Origin: Brevinematales bacterium
GTDB lineage: Bacteria > Spirochaetota > Brevinematia > Brevinematales > GWF1-51-8
NCBI GenBank assembly: GCA_020059465.1
Contig: JAGVBZ010000008.1
Location: forward strand, 124,001-188,000
Direction: 5' to 3'
Length of the DNA: 64,000 bases
Both the position numbers and the translations under genes were made by a program. The notes beneath the pieces are model-generated. The model made no database searches, was not told the DNA's origin, and saw only the letters and a list, made by a program, of their open reading frames with translations. Numbering within the stretch: the first letter of the stretch is position 1; every line of letters starts with the position of its first letter. Positions 26,231 to 34,422 of this stretch are shown here, piece by piece.

Positions 26231-28414
26231 CTAATCCCTGTTCTCGAACAGGAGATTCATCTGGATTCCGGGATTCTCGTCGAGGAACGATAGAAAATCC
26301 TCAAGCTTCATTCTATACAGCTCGCATTTGGTTGATGCGCGAAAGTCCCTGTCCGGCGCTCCGCCGTTCTCGAACGGCAGGTGGTGCCACATCAGATTAC
26401 CCACGCCGATCTTCTTCGTCTGCTGTCCGAATTCATATGCCACCAGCGAACCTTTTGCGACCAGATATACATATTTCTTCTCATCATCGCCTTTGAACAG
26501 GAATTCGTCCTTCGGCAGATTGATCGGCGACATTATCCCTTCGAGGTGGGTTACCTGCGACGACGAAAGCCGTTTGAAAAATTTATTCGCGCGGATGACA
26601 TTCCATGTTTTCCCGTTGCGGATAACCGCGACCCTCATGATTTCTTCGGCGACCAGTGTCCCGCGTATCAGGCGGAGGAAGTCGGCTTTCGCAATCGAGT
26701 ACGCCTGAACATGGGTGGCGGCGATCACATCCGCGGTACGAAGCCCGCCCAGTACGAGCGACGCCTCGCCGAAGTACTCGAACGTCCCGTACACCTTATC
26801 CTCGACATCCTCGATGCCCCCGATAGAGACATTCCCCGCGACTATCACATAGAACTTATCGCCCGGAGTGTCCTTCTCGATAATCTTATCGCCCTTCTCG
26901 AATTCCTCCTCGTTGACAATCAGCAGGAGGTCTTTTATCCTTTCGCGCGGAAGGTCCTGGAAAATATCGATCCGGCAGAAAACGTCCATCATCCGGTACG
27001 CGTTCTCGTACTTGTGTTTTTTTATATCGGGATACACAGTTTCACCGATACCGAACTTCGCAAGGGTTAATAACGAATCCTTCGGGAAATCCTTTTCGGC
27101 GATATGATAGACAGTGATCTTTTTCTTGATATCGTCGGGCAGGGAATTCAGGTACGAGATCTGAGTATGCAGGGGCGGTACACCCGCCTCATGATAGATT
27201 ATGTCCGCATCCCACGGGTAATTCAGAAGATGGTCCTGACGCGCCTTAGATAATATATTCATCTGATGGAGTTCCTTTATTTTATCCGGCGAATTGAGAT
27301 GGTCGGAGCTGTACAGGAACGTCTTATTCCGGTAAGACACCTGAAACCCGATAGTCGGGATAGAGTGCAGCGAATAATTGAAGCGGAAGAACGCCCCGTG
27401 GATATTGGTCTCGCTATTGAGTTTTAGCGGAATAAAGTTGAACATCTTTACGAGAGTGGACGCCGGCATGCGGGTCAGCGCGGAGTATTTCCTGATAAAG
27501 CTCTGCAGGATGGTCGGCGTGGTATATACTTTTATCTTCCCTTCTTCGAGAATCTTTTGGAACGTACCCGAATCGTGATCGGCATGACAATGCGTCAGGA
27601 TCAGGCAGTCGATCAACTTAGGGTTGACATTTGAATCGCGGAGCCACGCGGTCGAATTCACCGGCGGATCTACCATAATACCGATGCGGTTTATCCAGAT
27701 AATGAATCCCGACGTGTTCTGCTCGTGGTCGAACCCGTGGGACGGCCCCAGACATGTGATGCCGAACTCCGGGGGCTCGAACGGTTCGGCGAGGGTTGTC
27801 CCCAGATCGTACTGTATCTGGAACTTCATCTCGGCGGGCACTTCCGCGATCATCTCGCCCTTATCGTACACGGTGAATCCCAAGTCGGGACGCTGTACGA
27901 TTTTGACGTCGCCGATAACGATGCCATCGGGGTCTATCGGCAGGAATTCCACCATATTCGAGAGCTGGTTCTTGCCCCGGAAAAAGCTCATTTCCGCCTT
28001 CAGGTTGGGAATGATCGCCTCGGAACCTTTTTCATATTCGTTGGCTATATCGATCTTCTCCGGGCCGAAGTTAGCCTCGGTCAGCACTGTTTTCATGTTC
28101 TCGATATGGTTCGGATTGATATATACCGTGGTTTTCTTCTGACGGATATAAAAATTGAAGTATAGCGGGAATTCCACCTCCGCCATACTGATGCCCTGTT
28201 CGGGGTGAAAATGATTATAGGGCAGAATAAATATAGTCGGTATGCCCAGAGGAAGGAGCTTCGTATCCTTCAACGTCTCCGGAGGCGCACCGAATTGTAT
28301 GTACCCGGCGGAAGTGTTCACAAGGTATCCCCCCCGCGGGAGCGAGGTGATGACACCGGTCAGCTCGGTAAGACTTTTTATCCGTTTAATAATTACCCCC
28401 AATATCCTTATCAT
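26231..28414 (-). CDS. MBL-fold hydrolase fused to two cNMP-binding domains
   Basis: About 727 residues. The N-terminal 200 residues form a strand-rich region; a metallo-beta-lactamase domain follows with LTHCHADHDSG near 275-285 and a YHEAG motif near 425. Two cyclic-nucleotide-binding domains occupy about 485-590 (FGEASLVLGGLRTADV, the phosphate cassette, with Arg-Thr) and about 605-720 (more degenerate). Such fusions are likely cyclic-nucleotide-responsive phosphodiesterases or sensors. The start is uncertain: the ATG at 28414 lies inside a promoter -10 element, a TTG at 28402 would be almost leaderless, and another in-frame TTG lies at 28438. Confidence 0.85.
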   Translation of the reverse strand: MIRILGVIIKRIKSLTELTGVITSLPRGGYLVNTSAGYIQFGAPPETLKDTKLLPLGIPTIFILPYNHFHPEQGISMAEVEFPLYFNFYIRQKKTTVYINPNHIENMKTVLTEANFGPEKIDIANEYEKGSEAIIPNLKAEMSFFRGKNQLSNMVEFLPIDPDGIVIGDVKIVQRPDLGFTVYDKGEMIAEVPAEMKFQIQYDLGTTLAEPFEPPEFGITCLGPSHGFDHEQNTSGFIIWINRIGIMVDPPVNSTAWLRDSNVNPKLIDCLILTHCHADHDSGTFQKILEEGKIKVYTTPTILQSFIRKYSALTRMPASTLVKMFNFIPLKLNSETNIHGAFFRFNYSLHSIPTIGFQVSYRNKTFLYSSDHLNSPDKIKELHQMNILSKARQDHLLNYPWDADIIYHEAGVPPLHTQISYLNSLPDDIKKKITVYHIAEKDFPKDSLLTLAKFGIGETVYPDIKKHKYENAYRMMDVFCRIDIFQDLPRERIKDLLLIVNEEEFEKGDKIIEKDTPGDKFYVIVAGNVSIGGIEDVEDKVYGTFEYFGEASLVLGGLRTADVIAATHVQAYSIAKADFLRLIRGTLVAEEIMRVAVIRNGKTWNVIRANKFFKRLSSSQVTHLEGIMSPINLPKDEFLFKGDDEKKYVYLVAKGSLVAYEFGQQTKKIGVGNLMWHHLPFENGGAPDRDFRASTKCELYRMKLEDFLSFLDENPGIQMNLLFENRD

Positions 28415-28438
28415 ACCATTGAAAATAAAAAATATCAA
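28410..28438 (-). promoter_or_regulatory. Candidate promoter overlapping the cNMP-MBL start
   Basis: On the minus strand TTGATA (28438-28433), a 17-nt spacer and TATGAT (28415-28410). If used, transcription starts near 28403, after the ATG at 28414. Confidence 0.5.
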
Positions 28439-28584
28439 TCATGAGGATACGGTATAATCGTACTCTACCATTTTCGGAGTTTTACCCCCGGAATTTCAAT
28501 ATTTTATGCAAATTTCACGATTTTTCAGCAGTTGATTGCGAATGTTATTGAAAAATGTTAAGATATCCGTGTCGTACGGGGTAA

Positions 28585-28791
28585 ATTATAGAAAACACCG
28601 AAAATACACCCCCTTCATCCGCACTCGGTGGCTTGATTGGTCTTATTTATTCAGTTACAGCCAATGCTTATAATAGTATTAATTCCCAATATACAAATAC
28701 AAATATTTGTTATTTCTTTTATCAGTACTTAAAATCCGGAGGCAGTGTCAATAATAATAATAATCAATATGGCTATTACTCCCGTCCATAA
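28585..28791 (+). pseudogene. Possible C-terminal remnant of a lost gene
   Basis: An open frame of 68 codons without a plausible start, ending ...GGSVNNNNNQYGYYSRP before TAA. It begins with a Ser/Pro-rich stretch, then a hydrophobic glycine-rich part (GGLIGLIYSVTANAYNS). This looks like the tail of a larger surface or RHS-like protein. The rest of the 374-nt gap (28439-28812) holds nothing I can name. Low confidence. Confidence 0.3.
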
Positions 28792-28812
28792 ATAAAACAA
28801 GGATATATAAAA

Positions 28813-29154
28813 ATGGAATCATTACCCCATATTTTAACGAATCATCCAATCATTACTAATGTTACTAATAGTATTACTCAAAACAATGCCTATCCGAAGA
28901 TATACAATCCAAAATATGATTTAATTGAGCGTATCTTTGGGCCATTAATAGATTTATTACTTACATATAAAATAAGTGGTATGTGGTTTGCTTTTATTTT
29001 GGTCTTTATACTATTTTATTTCAGAGATTATAAAGAGTATAAAAGAACAAAAGAAATATCAGTCAGTTTTACTCAAACATTACCTTTTGTTATTATTATT
29101 TTTATAGTATCAGTGGTAATGCAGATTGTAATGTGTTCACAAGTACCAAAATAA
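28813..29154 (+). CDS. Two-helix membrane protein, AT-rich
   Basis: 113 residues. A polar, Asn-rich N-terminus (about 1-40) precedes two transmembrane helices (MWFAFILVFILFYF and FVIIIFIVSVVMQIVM) separated by a charged loop. Codon use is far more AT-rich than in neighbouring genes, suggesting recent transfer. It directly follows the possible gene remnant, so the pair may be what is left of a toxin/immunity-like module; this is speculation. No family recognised. Confidence 0.5.
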   Translation: MESLPHILTNHPIITNVTNSITQNNAYPKIYNPKYDLIERIFGPLIDLLLTYKISGMWFAFILVFILFYFRDYKEYKRTKEISVSFTQTLPFVIIIFIVSVVMQIVMCSQVPK

Positions 29155-29280
29155 AGTAGGAGTCTCCCGATGCCGGAAGCGAATGGTAGATATGATACTT
29201 TCTGTCGCCGGAAAGGTTCCAAAGAGCGCCCCGCCGGATAAAGCTCAGGAGAAGCGCTTTAAAGCGCGGGAGAAAAAGAC

Positions 29281-29450
29281 AAAATGCAAACGGCCGGGAA
29301 AGAAAGCAAAGAGATTTAATGCGCGACTCGCAGGATGCGAGGAGTCCCGCGACGGCATGGATGCCGAGAAGCGGGGCGGGGGAACAAGATAAAATGCAAA
29401 CGGCCGGGAAAGAAAGCAAAGAATTTTTGTGCGCGACTCGCAGGGTGCGA
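29281..29450. repeat. Direct repeat of 60 bp, period 110
   Basis: The 60-nt segment at 29281-29340 recurs at 29391-29450, with an identical first 31 nt (AAAATGCAAACGGCCGGGAA...) and a few changes later. It fills most of the 350-nt gap before the DUF4197 gene. A reading frame across it (29183-29392) is compositionally odd and not credible. Confidence 0.85.
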
Positions 29451-29453
29451 TAA

Positions 29454-29482
29454 TTGCAAATCCTGCCCGCAGATGATACAAT
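29454..29482 (+). promoter_or_regulatory. Promoter of DUF4197 lipoprotein gene
   Basis: TTGCAA (29454-29459), a 17-nt spacer and TACAAT (29477-29482), 22 nt before the ATG; AGGAGG follows at the proper place for translation. Confidence 0.65.
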
Positions 29483-29504
29483 ATACCATCTATAGGAGGT
29501 TCCC

Positions 29505-30209
29505 ATGAAAAAATACTTACCGCTCATCGTGCTGTTATTCCTCGCGTCATGCCAGCAGACCGGCGACCTGACGTCGATCGTGAAACCCGCGGCCAAGCCC
29601 GCGCCGCTCGACGAGGCGACGATCATCTCCGGCCTCAAGGAAGCCCTGCAGGTCGGTATCAAAAACGCGGTGTCGTTCGTATCGAAGTCCGACGGCTACC
29701 TCAAGAGCCCGAAGATCGCCCTGCCGCTGCCCCCGCAGCTCAAGGACTGGGCCGATAAGCTCCGTTCGATAGGCCTCGGCAGTCAGGTGGACGAGTTTAT
29801 CCTATCGATGAACCGCGCCGCCGAGAAGGCCGCCGCCAAAGCGGTCGATATTTTCCTCGACGCGATCTCCAAGATGACGGTCGAGGACGCGAACAATATC
29901 CTCAAGGGTTCCGAGAACGCCGCGACCGCGTTCTTCGAGAAAGTCACCCGCAAGTCGCTCTACGGCGTGTTCGCCCCGGTTATCAAGCAGGCGATGGACG
30001 AGGTGGGGATCACCAAGCTCTACAAGACGCTGATCGATAAGTACAACTCGATCCCGCTCGTGCAGAAGGTTAATTTCGACCTCGCGGACTATGTGAATAA
30101 TAAGGCGCTCGACGGGCTGTACTATATGCTCGCGCAGGAAGAGGCGAAGATACGGAAAGACCCCGCCGCGCGTGTGACCGATCTGCTGAAGAAGGTGTTC
30201 GGAAGCTGA
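29505..30209 (+). CDS. DUF4197 family lipoprotein
   Basis: 234 residues with lipobox LASC (Cys16). The mature protein is helical and matches DUF4197: TIISGLKEALQVGIKNAV near 39-56, then PLPPQLKDWADKLRSIGLG, VDEFILSMNRAAEKAA, and TRKSLYGVFAPVIKQAM. Members are periplasmic or outer-membrane-anchored proteins without known function. Base composition is clearly more GC-rich than the AT-rich genes on both sides. Confidence 0.88.
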   Translation: MKKYLPLIVLLFLASCQQTGDLTSIVKPAAKPAPLDEATIISGLKEALQVGIKNAVSFVSKSDGYLKSPKIALPLPPQLKDWADKLRSIGLGSQVDEFILSMNRAAEKAAAKAVDIFLDAISKMTVEDANNILKGSENAATAFFEKVTRKSLYGVFAPVIKQAMDEVGITKLYKTLIDKYNSIPLVQKVNFDLADYVNNKALDGLYYMLAQEEAKIRKDPAARVTDLLKKVFGS

Positions 30210-30233
30210 TAGAGTATAAATGTAGATAACCGT

Positions 30234-30264
30234 CCGCGGGGCATGTCCTCGCGGATTGTTTTAT
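30234..30264 (+). terminator. Terminator after DUF4197 gene
   Basis: A 9-bp stem (TCCGCGGGG with CCTCGCGGA, one G-T pair) and a CATGT loop, followed by TTGTTTTA. Confidence 0.7.
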
Positions 30265-30375
30265 CTGGTTACTGACAAGATTTTATGGATTTTTAAATAA
30301 CATAGTTACATATTCTTCAAGATTAGATTTCTAGTATGATTAGGAAAGAGGTGATTTATCACAATAAGGAAAAAT

Positions 30376-31158
30376 ATGGCTTATAAAGAAGAACTCAAGG
30401 GTGGAAGAATTGGTAAAATTTTCAAAATAGGCAATGATATAGTACGTCCTTCAAATGATTGGAGTAAAAATGTTCATTCATTTCTTGAATTCATTATTGG
30501 ATTAGGATGTGATTTTATTCCAAAACCAATTAGCATTAATGATGAAAATGAAGTTTTATCTTATGTCCCAGGGGAGGTTTATAATTACCCGCTACCTGAA
30601 ATGCTCAAGACAGATGAAATTATTATTGAAGTGGCAAAACTTCTATCTAAGTATCACAGATATAGTGAAAAATATATGGATAAGATAAATGGTAATGAAA
30701 AGTGGATGTTGAGAGCCAGGGAGCCCATGGAAGTAATGTGTCACGGAGATTTTGCACCCTATAATGTAACATTTATTGATGACAAACCCTTTGGTATTAT
30801 AGACTTTGATACACTTCATCCCGGTCCAAAAATCTGGGATGTCTCATACGCGGTCTATAGATGGGCGCCTTTAAAGAACCCGAAAAATCCAGATTCTTTT
30901 AAAACATTTGAAGCACAGGTTAAAAGAACTAAAATATTCTTGGATGTTTATGGTTTTAATATTGAAGACCGAAATCTCTTAGTAGACACTCTCATTATCC
31001 GCCTGTCATCATTGGTAAATTTCATGAAACAAGAAGCTGAAAATGGAAATATCGATTCTCAAAGAAATTTGGATGATGGTCATCATATTCTTTATTTAGA
31101 TGATATTGAGTATTTAAAAGATAATAAGGAATTAATAACTAACAAAATCACCGCATGA
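30376..31158 (+). CDS. Aminoglycoside phosphotransferase-family kinase
   Basis: 260 residues. The catalytic loop is CHGDFAPYN (His123, Asp125, Asn130) and the metal-binding motif is IIDFD (Asp143, Asp145), followed by GPKIWDVSYAVYRW. This is the APH/choline-kinase fold; the substrate could be an antibiotic, choline or another small alcohol. The gene is strongly AT-rich compared with its surroundings and has its own start far from other genes, indicating transfer. Resistance cannot be inferred from sequence alone. Confidence 0.85.
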   Translation: MAYKEELKGGRIGKIFKIGNDIVRPSNDWSKNVHSFLEFIIGLGCDFIPKPISINDENEVLSYVPGEVYNYPLPEMLKTDEIIIEVAKLLSKYHRYSEKYMDKINGNEKWMLRAREPMEVMCHGDFAPYNVTFIDDKPFGIIDFDTLHPGPKIWDVSYAVYRWAPLKNPKNPDSFKTFEAQVKRTKIFLDVYGFNIEDRNLLVDTLIIRLSSLVNFMKQEAENGNIDSQRNLDDGHHILYLDDIEYLKDNKELITNKITA

Positions 31159-31233
31159 TATTTTTATAGATAGTAAATGTGTACAGATACGGTAATCACC
31201 TGACAGTTTATTCCCCCCAAATCGCCAAGACAG

Positions 31234-31397
31234 CGTCACGGGCTATCTATCGATATGAACACTCATTTTAAGATCGGCGTTAGCCGTAAGCAGTACTGTC
31301 CCATGCATCCCGCCCGATAATCAAACTTCGCCCTCATCACGGGCTATATTTGCTTATTTGTATAAAATTTGAAATCGGCGTTAGCCGTACGCAGTAC
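31234..31397 (+). repeat. Two copies of the dispersed intergenic repeat
   Basis: Copies at about 31234-31296 and 31334-31397, each starting CACGGGCTAT and ending ATCGGCGTTAGCCG. The second runs into the 3' end of apbE and supplies its stop codon and last residues. Confidence 0.75.
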
Positions 31398-32246
31398 CTC
31401 GCCGCCGTTCCCGATAATCACCGCCTCCGTGTCCGGCAGCGACTCGATCAGCGCAAGTCCCCGCTCGACCCCTAGCACATAGACGGCGGTAGCCAACGCG
31501 TCGGCGCGGGCGGAGCAGGACGAGACGATGGTCGCCCCCGCGATATCGGTCTCCGCAGGGCGGCCCGTACGGGGGTCGATAATATGCGGAAAGAACTCCC
31601 CGCCGATATGGAAGAAGCGCCGGTATCCCCCCGATGTCACTACCGAGCATTCATCGGCCTCGATCCATCCCGCGCTCTCGCCGTCGTCCGATGCGGGGCT
31701 TTGTATCCCGATCCTCCACGGCGACCCGTCGGGCTTACGCCCCATGACCATGACGTTCCCGCCGAGGTTGATCATCGCGCCCTCCGCATCGTATCTCCGG
31801 TAAATCTCCATCGCGCGGTCGGCGGCGAACCCCTTACCGATACCCCCGAGGTCAAGCTCCATCCCGCACATCGGCAGGAACACATTGCGTCCGTTAATTT
31901 CGATAGGATGTCCCTGCGATATTGCAAGGGTTTCGGCGATCTCCCGGCCGGACGGGGACACTTCCGCGTCTGTGGCGTTCCGCCACAGGCGTACGAGGGG
32001 CGCGGCGGCGATATCGAACACCCCGCCCGTCAGTTCGCGCATCTCCCGCGCGAGTGTGAGCACAGCGATAGTTTCGGGATGCACCCAGACCGGCCTATGC
32101 CCGGCATGAGTCTTCAGACGGGCGATCTCACTCGACGGGCGGTACACGCTCCACAGGCGTTCAAGGCGCGCCATCTCGCGGGAGACCGTCCGGGCGATAT
32201 GTTTCGCGTTCCGTCCGTACACCCTCTGCTCGACTACAGTCCCCAT
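31344..32246 (-). CDS. apbE: FAD:protein FMN transferase ApbE
   Basis: 300 residues beginning MGTVVEQRVYG, which matches the usual start of the ApbE core, so no signal peptide is encoded. Conserved blocks follow: SSEIARL, GGVFDIAAAPLVRLW, GGIGKGFAADRA, MINLGGNVMVMG, VVTSGGYRRFF, HIIDPRTGRP, and SSCSARADALATAVYVLG. ApbE transfers FMN from FAD to Thr or Ser in FMN-binding domains, and two such substrates are encoded just upstream. The last 14 or so codons are supplied by a dispersed repeat. Last gene of the MarR-headed operon. Confidence 0.93.
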   Translation of the reverse strand: MGTVVEQRVYGRNAKHIARTVSREMARLERLWSVYRPSSEIARLKTHAGHRPVWVHPETIAVLTLAREMRELTGGVFDIAAAPLVRLWRNATDAEVSPSGREIAETLAISQGHPIEINGRNVFLPMCGMELDLGGIGKGFAADRAMEIYRRYDAEGAMINLGGNVMVMGRKPDGSPWRIGIQSPASDDGESAGWIEADECSVVTSGGYRRFFHIGGEFFPHIIDPRTGRPAETDIAGATIVSSCSARADALATAVYVLGVERGLALIESLPDTEAVIIGNGGEVLRTANADFKFYTNKQI

Positions 32247-32331
32247 CAGGAAATCCTGCTTTGCGCAGGCCTGACGGCCGTTCCCGTAGTCCGAACAATT
32301 CTCGATTATGATGAGTTTTTCCTGCTGCGGA

Positions 32332-32730
32332 TTATTTCGACGTGGTTACCGCGTTCTCGACAGCCTTCAGAAATGCTATGGAATCGATAGTCGCGCCGGA
32401 ATAGGTATCTAATTGAAGATTCTGCTTATCGATAATGGATTGAATGATTTTTCCGCTCATTTCCTCTTTCATCCCAAAATCATTTGGAACATATGTAATC
32501 CCGGCGATCTTCCCCCCCTGCACTTTAACTTCAAGACTATAATTCCAACGGGCATGATGAAACTCGCCGTGATACACACCGTTGGGAAGTTTGGAGACAT
32601 CGGGAGTCCCGATACTCATTTCCTTGATCTCCTTCATCCCTTTTGTACCGAAATACACTCCGATAACGCCGATAAGCGCTATTACACCGATAATGATTAA
32701 TACTACCGTCACAGCCGTTCTCCTTTTCAT
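32332..32730 (-). CDS. FMN-binding domain protein, membrane-anchored, copy 1
   Basis: 132 residues: one N-terminal transmembrane helix (about 7-27) and an extracytoplasmic FMN_bind domain. The flavinylation motif is DTYSGATIDS, Thr114 (or Ser111) being the expected site for phosphoester-linked FMN added by ApbE. Such proteins carry electrons outside the cytoplasm, as in RnfG, NqrC and the extracellular-electron-transfer protein PplA. A GAGGG site precedes the ATG. Paralogue of the next gene. Confidence 0.9.
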   Translation of the reverse strand: MKRRTAVTVVLIIIGVIALIGVIGVYFGTKGMKEIKEMSIGTPDVSKLPNGVYHGEFHHARWNYSLEVKVQGGKIAGITYVPNDFGMKEEMSGKIIQSIIDKQNLQLDTYSGATIDSIAFLKAVENAVTTSK

Positions 32731-32741
32731 AAATTTCCCTC

Positions 32742-33122
32742 TTACTTTATTTCCGTCAACGCATTCTCGACAGCCTTCAGGAAGGCCTTGGAATCGACCG
32801 TCGCGGCGGAAAGCGCGTCGATATTCACACGCTGTTCGCTGATAATCGTCGCCGTCATATCCTGGCTGAACTTCTCAAGTTCCGGATACTGCATTTTCAC
32901 ATTGGTAATCCCGGTGATCTTCCCGCCCTTCACTGTCACCTCGACTATATAATTCCACCGTGCTTTCTTGAACTCGCCCTTATAAGCTCCGTCCTTGATT
33001 TTCGATATATCGACATTATTTATCTTCATCTTCTTGATCGGCCCCATCCCCCACATTAAAAAGAAAAACATCAGCCCGACGAATCCCGCTATAATACCGA
33101 GAATGATCAATACAACATTCAT
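32742..33122 (-). CDS. FMN-binding domain protein, membrane-anchored, copy 2
   Basis: 126 residues with the same layout as copy 1: a transmembrane helix at about 4-24, then the FMN_bind domain (GAYKGEFKKARWNYIVEVTVKG). The flavinylation motif reads DALSAATVDS, with Ala in place of the usual Gly, and Thr108 as the likely acceptor. It lies 11 nt upstream of copy 1 on the same transcript. Two adjacent carriers of slightly different sequence could form a short electron-transfer chain. Confidence 0.9.
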   Translation of the reverse strand: MNVVLIILGIIAGFVGLMFFFLMWGMGPIKKMKINNVDISKIKDGAYKGEFKKARWNYIVEVTVKGGKITGITNVKMQYPELEKFSQDMTATIISEQRVNIDALSAATVDSKAFLKAVENALTEIK

Positions 33123-33159
33123 TCACCGCTCCTTCAGGTTTTTCAATATTTTATATTAT

Positions 33160-33831
33160 TCATGAACGCCTGTCATCTTTTTCCTTCTTTATTTTTACTT
33201 TCCGCCATTTAAAATACTTCATCGAGTTGATGTACGGCGAACCGAGGTAGGTCAGCGTGCTGATAATAAGCGACAACGGGATAACCTTCGATAACGGGGT
33301 ACAGTGCATCGCGCCCGGACGGTTCTCCTTCCGCCCCGGGTCGACATCGTACTCCGCGCCGTCTACGGCGACCCGCACCCACATATGCCCCAATATTCCC
33401 CCCTCGCGCCAGACTCCCTCGACATACCCTGCGGGAAATTTTACCCGAAACGCATGCACTATCCGCGGACGGAACCCTAGGCGTTCGAGTATCATATGGA
33501 GCGCCCATCCCATATGCCAGCAGTATCCCTGCCCGCGTTCGAACGCCCTGCCGGGCATATCGTAGGAGTTCCGGACGGAGTACCTCATCTTTTTCGCGAC
33601 CAGCATCCGTGCGTACTCAACCAGTTCCAGCCCGGCCAAACCCGTAGAACGGCACTCCTCAGCCGCGTCCTCAATAGTAATTACCCCGTCGACAGACTCT
33701 CTGTCATGCGGCGGGCGTGGCAGGCTCGCCATCGCGGGGATAGACATAAAAAGCGGGATCAGGAAAACCACCACAATGACTGCGGTCATCGATCCGAGAA
33801 CGATCAGCCACAAATATAGTATTTGCTCCAT
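33160..33831 (-). CDS. Membrane-anchored transglutaminase-like protein
   Basis: 223 residues from the ATG at 33831, which has GGGG 6 nt upstream (an ATG two codons earlier has no spacing). One N-terminal transmembrane helix (about 8-32) precedes a transglutaminase-like cysteine-protease fold: Cys in GQGYCWHMGWAL, His in GHMWVRV, and Asp in EYDVDPG. The fold may cleave or cross-link amide bonds outside the cytoplasm. Its place between a small Cys-rich gene and the FMN-binding genes suggests maturation of, or a partner role in, this operon. Confidence 0.78.
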   Translation of the reverse strand: MEQILYLWLIVLGSMTAVIVVVFLIPLFMSIPAMASLPRPPHDRESVDGVITIEDAAEECRSTGLAGLELVEYARMLVAKKMRYSVRNSYDMPGRAFERGQGYCWHMGWALHMILERLGFRPRIVHAFRVKFPAGYVEGVWREGGILGHMWVRVAVDGAEYDVDPGRKENRPGAMHCTPLSKVIPLSLIISTLTYLGSPYINSMKYFKWRKVKIKKEKDDRRS

Positions 33832-33840
33832 CGGCATCCC

Positions 33841-33972
33841 CTAATTCTTTTTTCCGCGTTCGCACGCCGGCCGCCCGCCTTTCCGGGCATGTTTTTCCCG
33901 GCAGGCGTCACAGTTTCCCCAGTTGACACATTTCCGTTTCCGGCACGGACAATCCGCCCTGAATTCACTCAT
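33841..33972 (-). CDS. 43-residue Cys-rich protein
   Basis: A short gene of 43 residues that starts inside the MarR gene (8-nt overlap) and ends 3 nt before the first ATG of the transglutaminase-like gene. It has six cysteines: CPC (8, 10), C15, CDAC (21, 24) and C37, in a basic background (CRKRKC, REKHARK). The spacing suggests a zinc or iron-sulphur knuckle. Tight packing on both sides makes it a real gene. I know of no function for it. No signal peptide, so cytoplasmic. Confidence 0.7.
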   Translation of the reverse strand: MSEFRADCPCRKRKCVNWGNCDACREKHARKGGRPACERGKKN

Positions 33973-34411
33973 CCGACTTCTCCATCACAATTTTCAGAAA
34001 CCGTTCTATTACTTTACTCGCAATGTCCGCGTCCTTTTCGGAGATATCCCTCGACGCGTCCGCGTAGAGGCTTGTCACCACCGCGAGGGTTTCGTCCATC
34101 AGGGCACGCCCATCGGGAGTGGTGCGGAGGATATTCGCGCGGCGGTCTGTGGGGTCGCTGTCACGCACGATCCACCCCTTTTTCTCCAGCCCGTCGCATA
34201 TAACCATCGCGTTCGTGGTGTCTATCCCGATCATCTTCGCGAGCTCGACCTGACGTAGGCCGTCGTGACGGTACAATCCGTACAGAGCGCCCCATTGGGC
34301 ATAGGTGATCCCATATGGGGCGAGCCGGTCGCTCACAAGCCTTCGTGTCGCGGTGTAGGTATACGCAATCATCTCGAACATATGCGGGATTCCTGTCTCC
34401 GGGAATAACAT
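33965..34411 (-). CDS. MarR family transcriptional regulator
   Basis: 148 residues from the ATG at 34411 (GAGGTG site upstream). The winged helix is clear: YGITYAQWGALYGLYRHDG, LRQVELAKMIGIDTTNAMVI, then LEKKGWIVRDSDPTDRRANIL with the wing. MarR proteins are dimeric repressors released by small phenolics, oxidants or metals. It heads the flavinylation operon and its promoter overlaps a perfect 14-nt palindrome, so autoregulation of the whole operon is likely. Confidence 0.92.
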   Translation of the reverse strand: MLFPETGIPHMFEMIAYTYTATRRLVSDRLAPYGITYAQWGALYGLYRHDGLRQVELAKMIGIDTTNAMVICDGLEKKGWIVRDSDPTDRRANILRTTPDGRALMDETLAVVTSLYADASRDISEKDADIASKVIERFLKIVMEKSDE

Positions 34412-34422
34412 AAGCACCTCTT

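Noticed and set aside
29183-29392. A 69-codon Lys/Arg-rich frame
   Set aside because: It runs through the 60-bp direct repeat and has no ribosome binding site or homology; better read as repeat DNA.
30376-31158. Calling the APH-fold kinase an antibiotic-resistance gene
   Set aside because: The catalytic motifs show the fold only; choline, homoserine and other kinases share them, so no resistance phenotype is claimed.
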